A stretch of DNA of 64,000 nucleotides from UBA3937 sp050951585 (GTDB lineage: Bacteria > Bacillota > Peptococcia > DRI-13 > DTU073), in assembly GCA_050951585.1 (NCBI GenBank), contig JBMNJI010000013.1, positions 1 through 64,000 on the forward strand. The letters run 5' to 3'. Below the pieces are notes generated by a model. The model saw only the letters and a program-made list of their open reading frames with translations. It was not told the origin of the DNA and searched no databases. Positions 34,235-43,618 of this stretch are shown here, in pieces. Made by a program: the position numbers and the translations under genes. The number at the start of each line of letters is the position of its first letter. Positions within the stretch are counted from its first letter, which is position 1.

Positions 34235-36567
34235 TATTGCCGTGGCTCCAATGCCTGCTCTAAGACTTCTTCCATATTCTCAACAAGGACAAATTCAAGC
34301 ATCTTTTTAATATTGACCGGAATATCTTCCAGGTCTTTTTTGTTTTCTGCCGGCATAATAATTACTTTACTACCCGCCCGATGGGCCGCCAGCACCTTTT
34401 CCTTGATTCCCCCCACCGGCAGCACCCGTCCTCTTAAGGTGATTTCGCCGGTCATCGCCACAGTGCTCCGAACCTTTCGACCGCTTAATGCGGAAGCCAG
34501 AGCCGTCGCCATGGTAATCCCGGCGGAAGGCCCGTCTTTCGGGATCGCTCCTTCGGGAATATGGATATGCACATCATACTTCTCATGAAAGTCTTCTTCA
34601 ATCCCTAAATCATGGATCCGGGAACGGATATAGGTAAATCCGGTCTGGGCCGATTCCTTCATCACATCACCCAGTTTACCGGTAAGGAGCAATTTCCCTT
34701 TGCCCGGCAGAAGCATCACTTCAATACTTAAGACTTCGCCCCCTACTTCGGTCCAGGCCAGACCAGTCACTACCCCGACCAGATTTTCCTTTTCGGACAC
34801 CCCATAACGGTAACGGGGAATCCCCAGGAATTTTTCCAGGTTACGGGGGGTGACCATCACTTTTTTCTGGGTCCCCTCGGCAATGATTTTGGCGGCCTTA
34901 CGACAAACCCCCGCTAATTCACGCTCTAAATTTCTGACCCCTGTTTCTCTGGTATAGTGACGAATCACATGTCTGATTGAATTCATGCCAAAGCTGATTT
35001 GTCCCTTATGTAAGCCGTTTTCTTTGATTTGTCTGGGTAAAAGATAGCGCTCCGCAATATGCAACTTTTCCTCTTCCGTATAACTGGAGATCGGGATAAG
35101 CTCCATCCTGTCTAAAAGAGGGCGCGGAATATTATAGGCCACATTAGCAGTCGTAATAAACAGAACATGGGACAGATCTACCGGTGTTTCAATATAATGA
35201 TCACTGAAGGTGCTGTTCTGTTCGGGATCCAGAACCTCCAATAGAGCCGCCGAGGGATCTCCGCGAAAATCCATACTCATTTTGTCCACTTCATCGAGCA
35301 AAAAAACCGGATTGCGGGTTCCGGCGTTTTTGATCCCTTGCACAATGCGTCCGGGCATCGCCCCCACATAAGTACGCCGATGACCGCGAATCTCCGCTTC
35401 ATCTCTCACCCCGCCCAAAGACATGCGGACAAATTTTCTCCCCAAGGCTCTGGCAACCGACTTGGCTAAAGAGGTTTTACCCACCCCGGGAGGCCCCACA
35501 AAGCAGATAATCGGTCCTTTAATTGTTTCGGTCAGTTTCCGTACCGCCAAATACTCCAAAATTCTTTCTTTCGCTTTCACAAGACCGTAATGATCCTCGT
35601 TCAAGATCTTTTCCGCGGCCTTTATATCAATGCTGTCTTCCGTTTCTTTATTCCAGGGGATCGCCAAAAGCCAGTCCAAATAACTTCTGATTACGGCTGA
35701 CTCCGCCACCATTGGTGGCATTTTTTCCAGCCGTTCAACTTCCTTTAAGGCTTTTTCTTCAGCGTCGGCAGGCAGGGCGGCATCCTTGATTTTTTGCCGG
35801 TATTCGTCTATTTCCGTGCCTCTTTCATCCCGCTCGCCTAATTCCTTTTGAATTGCCTTCATTTGTTCCCTTAAATAATATTCCTTCTGCGTCTTTTCCA
35901 TCTGCTTGCGCACACGCAGATTAATGCGGCGTTCTAATTCCAGGATTTCGATCTCGTTGACAATAATTTTACACAGTTTTTCCAGACGCTGCTTGATATC
36001 TACTGCTTCAAGAATCGCCTGCTTTTCAGGTATTTTCAGATTTAAATGGGCCGCAATTAAATCGGATAAACGATGAGGTTCTTCAATCGTCACAATGGCG
36101 ACAACCGTTTCCGGCGTAATTTTTTTACTCAATTTCACATATTGCTCAAATTGATAGACGAGGTTCCGCATGAGCGCTTCCAACTCCGCTGTTTTGTCGA
36201 CCTTGTCAGGATACTCCTTAATTTTAACTTTAAAAAACGGCTCGTCCTCCAAATACTCCAGTATTTCCCCCCGACGCAAGCCTTCTACCAGTACTCTGAT
36301 CGTTCCACCCGGCAATTTGAGAAGCTGCTTTATTTCCACAATAGTACCTATTTTGTAGATTTCGGCACTGCTAGGATCATCATTTTGGGCATCAAGCTGG
36401 GTAGCAAGAAAAATCTCCCGCTCTTGAATCATCGCCTCTTCTAAAGCTTTAATTGACTTTTCTCTTCCCACGTCCAGGTGCTGCACCATATATGGGAATA
36501 CTAATACCCCGCGTAAGGGAAGTAGTGGAATAATCCGTATTTCCTCAGCCTTCTTTTCTTCCATCAA
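34234..36567 (-). CDS. lon: ATP-dependent protease La (LonA)
   Basis: 777 residues, standard length. N-terminal substrate domain (IPLLPLRGVLVFPYMV), coiled coil (RKQMEKTQKEYYLREQMK), AAA+ module with Walker A GPPGVGKTSLAKS and Walker B VFLLDEVDKM, and a C-terminal protease with the Ser-Lys dyad: Ser in PKDGPSAGITMA and Lys in GGIKEKVLAAHRAG. Degrades misfolded and regulatory proteins in the cytoplasm. Lies between lonB and engB. Confidence 0.97.
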   Translation of the reverse strand: MMEEKKAEEIRIIPLLPLRGVLVFPYMVQHLDVGREKSIKALEEAMIQEREIFLATQLDAQNDDPSSAEIYKIGTIVEIKQLLKLPGGTIRVLVEGLRRGEILEYLEDEPFFKVKIKEYPDKVDKTAELEALMRNLVYQFEQYVKLSKKITPETVVAIVTIEEPHRLSDLIAAHLNLKIPEKQAILEAVDIKQRLEKLCKIIVNEIEILELERRINLRVRKQMEKTQKEYYLREQMKAIQKELGERDERGTEIDEYRQKIKDAALPADAEEKALKEVERLEKMPPMVAESAVIRSYLDWLLAIPWNKETEDSIDIKAAEKILNEDHYGLVKAKERILEYLAVRKLTETIKGPIICFVGPPGVGKTSLAKSVARALGRKFVRMSLGGVRDEAEIRGHRRTYVGAMPGRIVQGIKNAGTRNPVFLLDEVDKMSMDFRGDPSAALLEVLDPEQNSTFSDHYIETPVDLSHVLFITTANVAYNIPRPLLDRMELIPISSYTEEEKLHIAERYLLPRQIKENGLHKGQISFGMNSIRHVIRHYTRETGVRNLERELAGVCRKAAKIIAEGTQKKVMVTPRNLEKFLGIPRYRYGVSEKENLVGVVTGLAWTEVGGEVLSIEVMLLPGKGKLLLTGKLGDVMKESAQTGFTYIRSRIHDLGIEEDFHEKYDVHIHIPEGAIPKDGPSAGITMATALASALSGRKVRSTVAMTGEITLRGRVLPVGGIKEKVLAAHRAGSKVIIMPAENKKDLEDIPVNIKKMLEFVLVENMEEVLEQALEPRQ

Positions 36568-36659
36568 TCACGTACCTCCTATAAGTACCTCCTTGTATCT
36601 TCCCAACAAGAGTCTATCATAAATTTACCAATTATGCTACAAGCAAACTAAGTCCAACA

Positions 36660-38381
36660 CTACAGGCAAACAAGATGAAAATTAGCCGCCGGATTCATGA
36701 CCTTGGGCGCAGACGACGGTAAATCATGTTTGGCCGCCGGATAAACCAAGGCCTTTTCTAAGACCTCCTCCAGTTTCTCGACCGGAATGATCTCAATATC
36801 CTTGGTCTCCGCAAAAATGGATTGCCAGTTCTCTTCCGGAATAAGTACACGTGCCGCACCGGCCTGGCGCGCCGCATTAACCTTGGCCGCCACACCCCCC
36901 ACCGGCTTCACATAACCGCGCACCGACAATTCACCGGTCATCGCCACCCGATGATCAATGGGTATTTCCGTAATGGCCGAATAAATGGCCGTGGCAATGG
37001 CTACCCCGGCTGAAGGTCCGTCCGTAGGGATTCCCCCGGGGAAGTTGACATGAATATCATATTTGTGACAATCAACTTTTAAGGTACTGCGCAAAACCGT
37101 CAGGACATTCTCAACCGACCCTTTGGCCATGCTTTTGCGGCGCAGGGTGTGCCCGCCCATCCCCTGCATTTCTTCTTCTTCCACAATTCCGGTGATAATA
37201 ATTTGCCCCGGTTCTTTGCTGACGGGCAAAACCGTCACCTCGATCTCGAGCAGCATCCCCAGATTTGCCCCATAAACAGCCAGGCCATTCACCACACCCA
37301 CCTGGGGTTCCGTAAAAATCTTCTTCTCCGGGCGGGGAGTATAATGTCCGCTTTGGACAACCCACTCCATTTCCGTAGCTGTGATCTCCTGCCGCTGCCC
37401 AACAGTATGATTACTATTATTTAATACTATTCCCGCCGCAATCTGGGTGATATTCACCGCTTCCCGCCCGTTCGTCGCATATTTCTGCAGGACATCCAGG
37501 GCCTTCTCGTCAATGGGCAGTCCCAGCTTCCGCGCGGCATTTTCCCCAATGATCCTTATCTCCTCTGGATTAAGACCACGGAAATAGATCTCCACACAGC
37601 GGGAGCGAATGGCGGCCGGAATTTCCTGGGGTAAACGGGTCGTCGCACCAATGAGCCGGAAATCCGCCGGTAAACCGTTTTGAAAAATATCATGAATATA
37701 GCTGGGAATATTCGTGTCTTCCGGCGAATAGTAGACACTCTCCAAAATGACCTTGCGGTCCTCCAGGATCTTCAAAAGCTTATTGATTTGAATCGGATGC
37801 AGTTCCCCTATTTCATCAATAAAAAGAACGCCGCCATGGGCTTTAGTTACTGCCCCTGGTTTCGGCTGAGGAATACCGGCCATCCCCATGGCCCCGGCCC
37901 CCTGATAAATCGGGTCATGGACTGACCCGATTAAAGGATCGGCAATCCCTCTTTCATCAAAACGGGAAGTAGCCCCATCTACTTCAATAAATTTGGCATC
38001 TTTTTTAAAAGGCGAAAGCAGATTCTTCTTGGCCTCTTCGAGAACCAGACGGGCGGCAGCTGTTTTACCCACTCCGGGCGGACCATAGATAATAATATGC
38101 TGGGGGTTAGGCCCGCACAAGGCCGCTTGAAGGGCTTTAATGCCCTCTTCCTGCCCGATAATGTCGGCAAAGCTATGTGGCCTTGTCCGTTCGGACAACG
38201 GTTCGCTGAGCCTTATTTCACGCATTCTTTCCAGTTTCTCAATTTCCCTTTTTGACTCCCGACCCACAACAGCCTTTGACCCCTGCTGCCCGCGCAAAAG
38301 ATTTAAGAAATAAAGCCCAATCACGATAATAAAAAAGATTTGAATAATGCTAAAAAGGTTGCCAAAACCGGATCCTTCCAT
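36660..38381 (-). CDS. lonB: sporulation-type ATP-dependent protease LonB
   Basis: 573 residues. An N-terminal membrane helix (about 8-26) replaces the Lon substrate domain. AAA+ core with Walker A YGPPGVGKTAAARL, Walker B VLFIDEIGEL, and protease dyad in PTDGPSAGVAIATA and GGVAAKVNAARQAG. In Bacillus, LonB is a forespore protease made under sigma-F. Its place directly upstream of lonA is the usual gene order. Confidence 0.95.
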   Translation of the reverse strand: MEGSGFGNLFSIIQIFFIIVIGLYFLNLLRGQQGSKAVVGRESKREIEKLERMREIRLSEPLSERTRPHSFADIIGQEEGIKALQAALCGPNPQHIIIYGPPGVGKTAAARLVLEEAKKNLLSPFKKDAKFIEVDGATSRFDERGIADPLIGSVHDPIYQGAGAMGMAGIPQPKPGAVTKAHGGVLFIDEIGELHPIQINKLLKILEDRKVILESVYYSPEDTNIPSYIHDIFQNGLPADFRLIGATTRLPQEIPAAIRSRCVEIYFRGLNPEEIRIIGENAARKLGLPIDEKALDVLQKYATNGREAVNITQIAAGIVLNNSNHTVGQRQEITATEMEWVVQSGHYTPRPEKKIFTEPQVGVVNGLAVYGANLGMLLEIEVTVLPVSKEPGQIIITGIVEEEEMQGMGGHTLRRKSMAKGSVENVLTVLRSTLKVDCHKYDIHVNFPGGIPTDGPSAGVAIATAIYSAITEIPIDHRVAMTGELSVRGYVKPVGGVAAKVNAARQAGAARVLIPEENWQSIFAETKDIEIIPVEKLEEVLEKALVYPAAKHDLPSSAPKVMNPAANFHLVCL

Positions 38382-38539
38382 GTTTTATGCTCCCCTTCCC
38401 CTTAATCTACTAATATAATGACCGATTGGCTGCCTTTTTATCCTTGCTTGCCTCGTTTTTGCCGCTGGTTTTCCGCAAGAATTTAATTCATTTGGAGACA
38501 CTAATCCTGAGCCCCAAAAACAGAAGAGGAGGGTTTTTC

Positions 38540-38716
38540 ATGCCGAGACGAAACCAGATCATGTCCGATGCCCTGAAGATGGAATGTGCCAGAGAACTGG
38601 GCTTCTTTCAGCAAGTGCAGTCAGACGGCGACTTTGGTAACGTTTCTTCCCGTAATTGCGGCTCCATGGTGCGGAAAGCCATTGAGATTGCGGAAAGAAG
38701 TCTCGGGCCTCATTAA
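38540..38716 (+). CDS. small acid-soluble spore protein, alpha/beta type
   Basis: 58 residues from ATG 38540, with GAGGAGGG seven bases upstream. The two SASP signatures are present in diverged form: LKMECARELGF (usual LKxEIAxELG) and SSRNCGSMVRKAIEIAE (usual TSRxxGSVGGxMVKRLI). Such proteins coat and protect spore DNA. Two cysteines are unusual for the family. It is inserted on the opposite strand between lonB and clpX. Confidence 0.8.
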   Translation: MPRRNQIMSDALKMECARELGFFQQVQSDGDFGNVSSRNCGSMVRKAIEIAERSLGPH

Positions 38717-38746
38717 CCTGAAGCTCTCCCTCTGACAAAAAGCTCA

Positions 38747-38776
38747 AGAGCCAGGCAATTAAATTTGCCTGGCTCT
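38747..38776. terminator. hairpin between the convergent SASP and clpX genes
   Basis: AGAGCCAGGCAA pairs with TTGCCTGGCTCT, with a short AT-rich loop. No strong T-run, but the position (30 bases after the SASP stop and 20 after the clpX stop) suits a bidirectional terminator. Confidence 0.75.
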
Positions 38777-38797
38777 AAATATCCTTTTAAATAACCT

Positions 38798-40060
38798 TTA
38801 TGCACTTTCTTCTTTCTTTTTCTTCCGTTCACTGGTAGTCACCAGTAACAGCTCTTCCTTATTGGTGACCGCTTCCCTGGTGACGATGCATTTATGAATA
38901 TCCGGCCGTGACGGAATCTCATACATCACATTCTTCATCAGGTCTTCAATAATTGTTCTTAAGCCACGAGCACCCGTATTCCGCTTGACTGCTTCCTCGG
39001 CAATGGCCGAAAGCGCCTCCGGCTTGAATTCCAATGTCACATTATCCAGTTCAAATAATTTTTGATATTGTTTCACTAAAGCATTTTTCGGCTCGCAAAG
39101 AATCGTCACCAGGGCTTTCTCATCCAGCGCATCCAAAGTGACAATAACCGGTAAACGCCCCACAAATTCCGGAATCAGGCCATATTTAAGCAAATCTCCG
39201 GGCATTATCTGTTTTAAATAATCACCCACTTGCATATTATGGTTCGATAATACGTCAGCGCCGAACCCCATCACCTTTTTGCCGATACGGTTCTGGATGA
39301 TTCGATCAATCCCCTGAAAAGCACCCCCGCAGATAAAGAGAATGTTCGTGGTATCCAACTGAATAAACTCCTGATGGGGATGTTTGCGTCCACCTTGCGG
39401 CGGCACACTGGCCACCGTACCTTCTAAGATCTTTAATAACGCCTGCTGGACACCTTCTCCGGAGACATCACGGGTGATGGAAGGGTTCTCCGATTTCCGG
39501 GCAATTTTATCAATCTCATCGATATAGATAATCCCTTTTTCGGCTTTTTCTACATCATAATCGGCAGCCTGAATCAGCTTTAATAAAATATTCTCTACAT
39601 CCTCGCCGACATAACCAGCCTCGGTAAGCGAAGTAGCATCTGCAATCGCAAACGGTACATTCAGGATCCGCGCCAGCGTTTGGGCCAGTAATGTTTTCCC
39701 GCTACCGGTGGGCCCTAACATAACGATATTACTCTTCTGCAACTCCACATCATCAATCCGTGACCCCAGATTAACCCGTTTGTAATGGTTATATACGGCA
39801 ACGGCCAAGGTCTTTTTCGCATGCTCCTGCCCGACCACATACTGATCAAGGAATGCCTTAATCTCCGTTGGTTTGGGGAGGTCCCCCAGTTCTAAATCTG
39901 TTTCGTCCATCAGTTCTTCTTCGATAATTTCATTGCATAGTTCAATACATTCATCACAAATATAGACACCGGGCCCGGCAACTAGCTTTTTAACCTGGTC
40001 TTGAATTTTTCCGCAAAAAGAACATTTAAGCTGTCCTTTTTCATCACTGAATTTGTACAT
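38798..40060 (-). CDS. clpX: ATP-dependent Clp protease ATP-binding subunit ClpX
   Basis: 420 residues. N-terminal C4 zinc finger (CSFCGK, then CDECIELCNE), Walker A GPTGSGKTLLAQ, Walker B IIYIDEIDKIA, and sensor regions. The ClpP-contact loop, usually IGF, reads MGF (KKVMGFGAD). It unfolds proteins and feeds them into ClpP. Follows clpP by 15 bases in the tig-clpP-clpX order. Confidence 0.97.
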   Translation of the reverse strand: MYKFSDEKGQLKCSFCGKIQDQVKKLVAGPGVYICDECIELCNEIIEEELMDETDLELGDLPKPTEIKAFLDQYVVGQEHAKKTLAVAVYNHYKRVNLGSRIDDVELQKSNIVMLGPTGSGKTLLAQTLARILNVPFAIADATSLTEAGYVGEDVENILLKLIQAADYDVEKAEKGIIYIDEIDKIARKSENPSITRDVSGEGVQQALLKILEGTVASVPPQGGRKHPHQEFIQLDTTNILFICGGAFQGIDRIIQNRIGKKVMGFGADVLSNHNMQVGDYLKQIMPGDLLKYGLIPEFVGRLPVIVTLDALDEKALVTILCEPKNALVKQYQKLFELDNVTLEFKPEALSAIAEEAVKRNTGARGLRTIIEDLMKNVMYEIPSRPDIHKCIVTREAVTNKEELLLVTTSERKKKKEESA

Positions 40061-40075
40061 GATTTCACCTCTTGC

Positions 40076-40693
40076 CTATTCTTTATTTAGAGGTATTCTT
40101 ACTAACAGATCATCAATAAGACCGTACTGCTTTGCCTCCTCACTGTCCATAAAGCGGTCGCGTTCGGTATCTTCACGAATCCGTTCAATCGGTTGCCCCG
40201 TATTGGCGGCTAAGATTTTGTTCAGCTTTTCTTTGATATGAATAATCCGTTTGGCATGTATTTCAATATCGGTAGCCTGCCCTGTAGCTCCTCCGGAAGG
40301 TTGATGAATCATTATTTCCGCGTTAGGCAGGGCAAACCGCTTGCCTTTCGCTCCTGCCGCCAGCAAAAATGCCCCCATTGAAGCGGCTAAACCGACGCAA
40401 ATAGTTGACACATCAGCCCTGATGTACTGCATTGTATCGTAAATGGCCATTCCGGCAGTAATGGAGCCCCCGGGACTATTAATATATAAGGAGATATCCT
40501 TATCCGGATCTTCGGCATATAAAAACAACATTTGAGCAATAACGAGATTAGCGACGTAATCATCAATCGCCGTACCTAAAAAGATAATACGATCTTTCAG
40601 TAAGCGGGAATAGATATCATAAGCTCTTTCCCCGCGATTAGTCTGCTCCACGACCATTGGAACAAGTGTATTCATCATAATATCTTTATTCAT
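40076..40693 (-). CDS. clpP: ATP-dependent Clp protease proteolytic subunit ClpP
   Basis: 205 residues, normal length. Catalytic triad visible: Ser in GLAASMGAFLLAAG, His in IMIHQPSGG, Asp in RDRFMDSEEA. Forms the 14-subunit chamber with ClpX. Directly between tig and clpX. Confidence 0.97.
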   Translation of the reverse strand: MNKDIMMNTLVPMVVEQTNRGERAYDIYSRLLKDRIIFLGTAIDDYVANLVIAQMLFLYAEDPDKDISLYINSPGGSITAGMAIYDTMQYIRADVSTICVGLAASMGAFLLAAGAKGKRFALPNAEIMIHQPSGGATGQATDIEIHAKRIIHIKEKLNKILAANTGQPIERIREDTERDRFMDSEEAKQYGLIDDLLVRIPLNKE

Positions 40694-40728
40694 CGTACGT
40701 TACCCCCTCTAAAACGATCTCCGCTCAG

Positions 40729-42156
40729 TTATTTGTTTTCTTTAACCGTCTTTGCTTTAGTCCCTTGTCCTTTTCCTTGCTCCTTTTTTGTATCCTTTGT
40801 TTGTTTCTCTTCTTTCGTTTGTTTTGTTTCTTTGGTTTTGACCGGTTCTGCTTTCGCCGGCACTACTTTGGCCTGAGCGATAATAAAATCAACTGCTTTA
40901 TCCAACATCATCCCATATTCGAGACCAGAAAGCTGTCCTTGCTTTTCCAGAACCTCACGGATTTTGGCCGGTTCTTGCTTATATTGCTCAGCCATCTTCT
41001 TGATTTGTTCAGTCAGATCCTCTTCGGTGACCTTAATTTCTTCAGCTTTAGCTATTGCCTCCAGCACAAGATCAGCCTTAACGGATGATTGAGCTTCTCC
41101 TTGATAATATGCCTTGATATCGTCAATTTTAGTATTGGACATACTTAAATATTTTTCCAAAGTTATCCCCTGCTGCGCCAGTTGATACGCAAAGTCATTA
41201 ATCATCTGATTGACGCGGCTATCAAGCATGGCTTGAGGAATTTCCACCTCAGCATTCTCCGTAGCCTTCTTAACTGCGGCACTCCTTAACTCATATTCGG
41301 CCTTCTTTTCGGCTGCTTCTTTAAGTTTATTCTCTATATCCTGCCTTAATTCCTGCAAGCTTGCAAATTCGGATACGTCTTTGGCAAATTCATCATCCAG
41401 CGGCGCATACTCTTTCCGTTTAATTTCCTTTACCGCCACCGAAAAAACAGCTTCTTTACCGGCAAGATTTTCAGCCTGATAATTGGCAGGGAAAGTAACC
41501 GTTATATCCTTTTCCTCTCCCGTTTTCACACCAACTAGTTGCTCTTCAAAACCCGGGATAAAAGTATGTGAACCTAATTCAAGAGGATAGTTTTCCCCTT
41601 TACCACCTTCAAAAGGCACACCATCAAGTTTTCCCTCAAAATCAATGGTGACGGTGTCCCCTTCCTGAGCCACATCATCGCCCTCTACCACAATCAGCTT
41701 CGCATACCGTTGCCGCATTTTTTCAATCTCGGCATCAATATCCGCATCAGAAAGCTCGGTTGACACTTTTTCCAGGGTCAACCCTTTATATTCTCCTAAG
41801 GTTACTTCAGGTTTAATCTCAAAAGTAGCTTTAAAAATAACCGGCTGCCCGATCGTGGCTTCCACAACATCATATTCCGGATTGCTTACAGCTGTATACT
41901 CGTCTTTCGCCGCCTCCAGAGCCTCCTGATACGCCTTCGGAACCGCATCCTGCAAAGCGTCTTCCAATAATATTTCTTTACCATACATCCTTTCAAGGAT
42001 ATGGCGAGGCGCTTTCCCCTTTCTGAAACCGGGAACATTTACTTTTTTCACTACAATTTTATAAGCTCTGGCCAAAGACTCCTCAAACTGCTCCGATGGG
42101 ATTTCAATCGTTAATTGGACCTTACTTTTGCTCAATTTTTCAGTGGTAACCTTCAT
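40729..42156 (-). CDS. tig: trigger factor (ribosome-associated chaperone, prolyl isomerase)
   Basis: 475 residues. Ribosome-binding domain with the signature GFRKGKAPRHILE, central FKBP-type isomerase domain (GDTVTIDFEGKLDGVPFEGG), then a helical chaperone domain. It ends in a low-complexity Lys/Thr/Glu tail of about 35 residues (KTKETKQTKEEKQTK and more) that most trigger factors lack. Folds nascent chains at the ribosome exit. First gene of the clp operon. Confidence 0.97.
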   Translation of the reverse strand: MKVTTEKLSKSKVQLTIEIPSEQFEESLARAYKIVVKKVNVPGFRKGKAPRHILERMYGKEILLEDALQDAVPKAYQEALEAAKDEYTAVSNPEYDVVEATIGQPVIFKATFEIKPEVTLGEYKGLTLEKVSTELSDADIDAEIEKMRQRYAKLIVVEGDDVAQEGDTVTIDFEGKLDGVPFEGGKGENYPLELGSHTFIPGFEEQLVGVKTGEEKDITVTFPANYQAENLAGKEAVFSVAVKEIKRKEYAPLDDEFAKDVSEFASLQELRQDIENKLKEAAEKKAEYELRSAAVKKATENAEVEIPQAMLDSRVNQMINDFAYQLAQQGITLEKYLSMSNTKIDDIKAYYQGEAQSSVKADLVLEAIAKAEEIKVTEEDLTEQIKKMAEQYKQEPAKIREVLEKQGQLSGLEYGMMLDKAVDFIIAQAKVVPAKAEPVKTKETKQTKEEKQTKDTKKEQGKGQGTKAKTVKENK

Positions 42157-42210
42157 GAAAACTTCTCCTCCTATACGATATTAAACAATATAAAAAAGGG
42201 TGCTAACCTC

Positions 42211-42263
42211 ATTATAACCATAATTATAACCATAATTATAACATAATCATAATTATAATATAT
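42211..42263. repeat. 12-bp tandem repeat carrying TATAAT boxes
   Basis: Copies of ATAATTATAACC occur in tandem. On the minus strand each gives GGTTATAATTAT, so several TATAAT hexamers stand 12 bases apart just upstream of tig. They may form multiple overlapping -10 elements. Confidence 0.8.
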
Positions 42264-42264
42264 A

Positions 42265-42309
42265 TAAAAAAGGCTAGCGTTACTAGTTCATACTAGTTCA
42301 AACTAGCCG
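42265..42309 (-). terminator. terminator of the tRNA operon
   Basis: GGCTAG and CTAGCC close a hairpin whose loop contains two copies of GAACTAGTA. A run of six T follows on the minus strand. Lies 12 bases after tRNA-Gly. Confidence 0.85.
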
Positions 42310-42320
42310 TGTATACAAAT

Positions 42321-42395
42321 TGGAGCGGAAGACGGGATTCGAACCCGCGACCCTCGCCTTGGCAAGGCGATGCTCTACCACTGAGCCACTTCCGC
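42321..42395 (-). tRNA. tRNA-Gly (GCC)
   Basis: 75 nt with encoded CCA. Acceptor GCGGAAG/CTTCCGC, anticodon loop CTTGCCAAG, TTCGAATC T-loop. Confidence 0.97.
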
Positions 42396-42428
42396 TTAAT
42401 ACCGAATTCATAAATGTTTGCTTTGTGC

Positions 42429-42511
<83 letters not shown>

Positions 42512-42561
42512 AGGCATTTACAGGCACTCTAAGTTGGGAGACAATTTTTAATTAATCATCA

Positions 42562-42637
42562 TGGTGGGCCATCAGGGGCTCGAACCCTGGACACCCTGAT
42601 TAAGAGTCAGGTGCTCTACCAACTGAGCTAATGGCCC
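42562..42637 (-). tRNA. tRNA-Lys (CTT)
   Basis: 76 nt, acceptor GGGCCAT/ATGGCCC, anticodon loop ACTCTTAAT, encoded CCA. Close paralogue of the neighbouring Lys(TTT) gene. Confidence 0.96.
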
Positions 42638-42678
42638 ATGATATCTTATAAATGATACACCGATAAGGAAATATACAT

Positions 42679-42754
42679 TGGTGAGCCATCCGCGACTCGA
42701 ACGCGGGACACCCTGATTAAAAGTCAGGTGCTCTACCGACTGAGCTAATGGCTC
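42679..42754 (-). tRNA. tRNA-Lys (TTT)
   Basis: 76 nt, acceptor GAGCCAT/ATGGCTC, anticodon loop ACTTTTAAT, encoded CCA. Confidence 0.96.
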
Positions 42755-42794
42755 ATATTAAATGATGCATCAAGTAAGAGATGCGATGGAAAAA

Positions 42795-42869
42795 TGGCTA
42801 GGGCGGCAGGATTCGAACCTGCGAATGACGGAGTCAGAGTCCGTTGCCTTACCGCTTGGCGACGCCCCA
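42795..42869 (-). tRNA. tRNA-Gln (CTG)
   Basis: 75 nt, acceptor TGGGGCG/CGCCCTA, anticodon loop CTCTGAC, encoded CCA. Confidence 0.94.
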
Positions 42870-42905
42870 ATGTATACTAAATATTCCTTCAGCTGCATAT
42901 TATCA

Positions 42906-42982
42906 TGGGGTGGCTGATGGGACTTGAACCCACGAGTGCCGGAGCCACAATCCGGTGCGTTAACCACTTCGCCACAGCCACC
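42906..42982 (-). tRNA. tRNA-His (GTG)
   Basis: 77 nt counting the extra 5' G (G-1) opposite the discriminator C, as in histidine tRNAs. Anticodon loop ATTGTGGCT, encoded CCA. Confidence 0.95.
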
Positions 42983-42998
42983 ATAGCTACAGACATAA

Positions 42999-43075
42999 TG
43001 GCGTGCCCACAGGGATTCGAACCCCGGACACACGGCTTAGAAGGCCGTTGCTCTATCCTGCTGAGCTATGGGCAC
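42999..43075 (-). tRNA. tRNA-Arg (TCT)
   Basis: 77 nt, acceptor GTGCCCA/TGGGCAC region, anticodon loop CTTCTAA, encoded CCA. First of the seven tRNA genes in the direction of transcription. Confidence 0.95.
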
Positions 43076-43117
43076 GTATTATGGAATACCGCAGCAAATG
43101 TTATCTTAACAAAAAAA

Positions 43118-43597
43118 TCAGCCTCTGTCAATATTTTTAAACTGGGAAATAAAGAGATTGTGTCGATATTCCATGATGATTCCCGCACAATGGCCTTCGC
43201 CCCTGGGCCATACGATGCTTCCCGGATTCAAAAAAACAATCTGTTGATAAGATTCAATCAGCTGTTGATGGGTATGTCCGAAGATACAATAATCAACGCC
43301 TAACTCCTCGGCCCGATAGGCCAAGGTCTGCAAACCATATTTTACACCATAACGATGTCCGTGTGTCAAGAAAAACTTTTTCCCTTTAACAGTGAAGCAG
43401 AGCTCTTCATCCCGATCCTCATAATCACAGTTGCCTTTCACCGTAAAGACCGGGATCCCGGTCTTTTGCTCCAATAACACGCCGTCTTGCCAATGGTCTC
43501 CCGTATGAATAAATAACTCCACGCCCTGAAAGGCCTCGATAATCTTTTTTAAAGCTGCCTGCGAACCATGTGTATCGCCCACAATCCCAATCTTCAT
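43118..43597 (-). CDS. YfcE/YsnB-family metallophosphoesterase
   Basis: 159 residues. Binuclear-metal motifs of the small phosphodiesterase family in order: DTHG at the N-terminus, HTGDH, GNCD, THGHRYG and GHTH. Homologues hydrolyse phosphodiesters in vitro; the cellular substrate is unknown. Follows rdgB by about 20 bases, matching the rph-rdgB-ysnB order of Bacillus. Confidence 0.9.
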   Translation of the reverse strand: MKIGIVGDTHGSQAALKKIIEAFQGVELFIHTGDHWQDGVLLEQKTGIPVFTVKGNCDYEDRDEELCFTVKGKKFFLTHGHRYGVKYGLQTLAYRAEELGVDYCIFGHTHQQLIESYQQIVFLNPGSIVWPRGEGHCAGIIMEYRHNLFISQFKNIDRG

Positions 43598-43618
43598 TGC
43601 TCTTCTTTTTCTCCGTTA

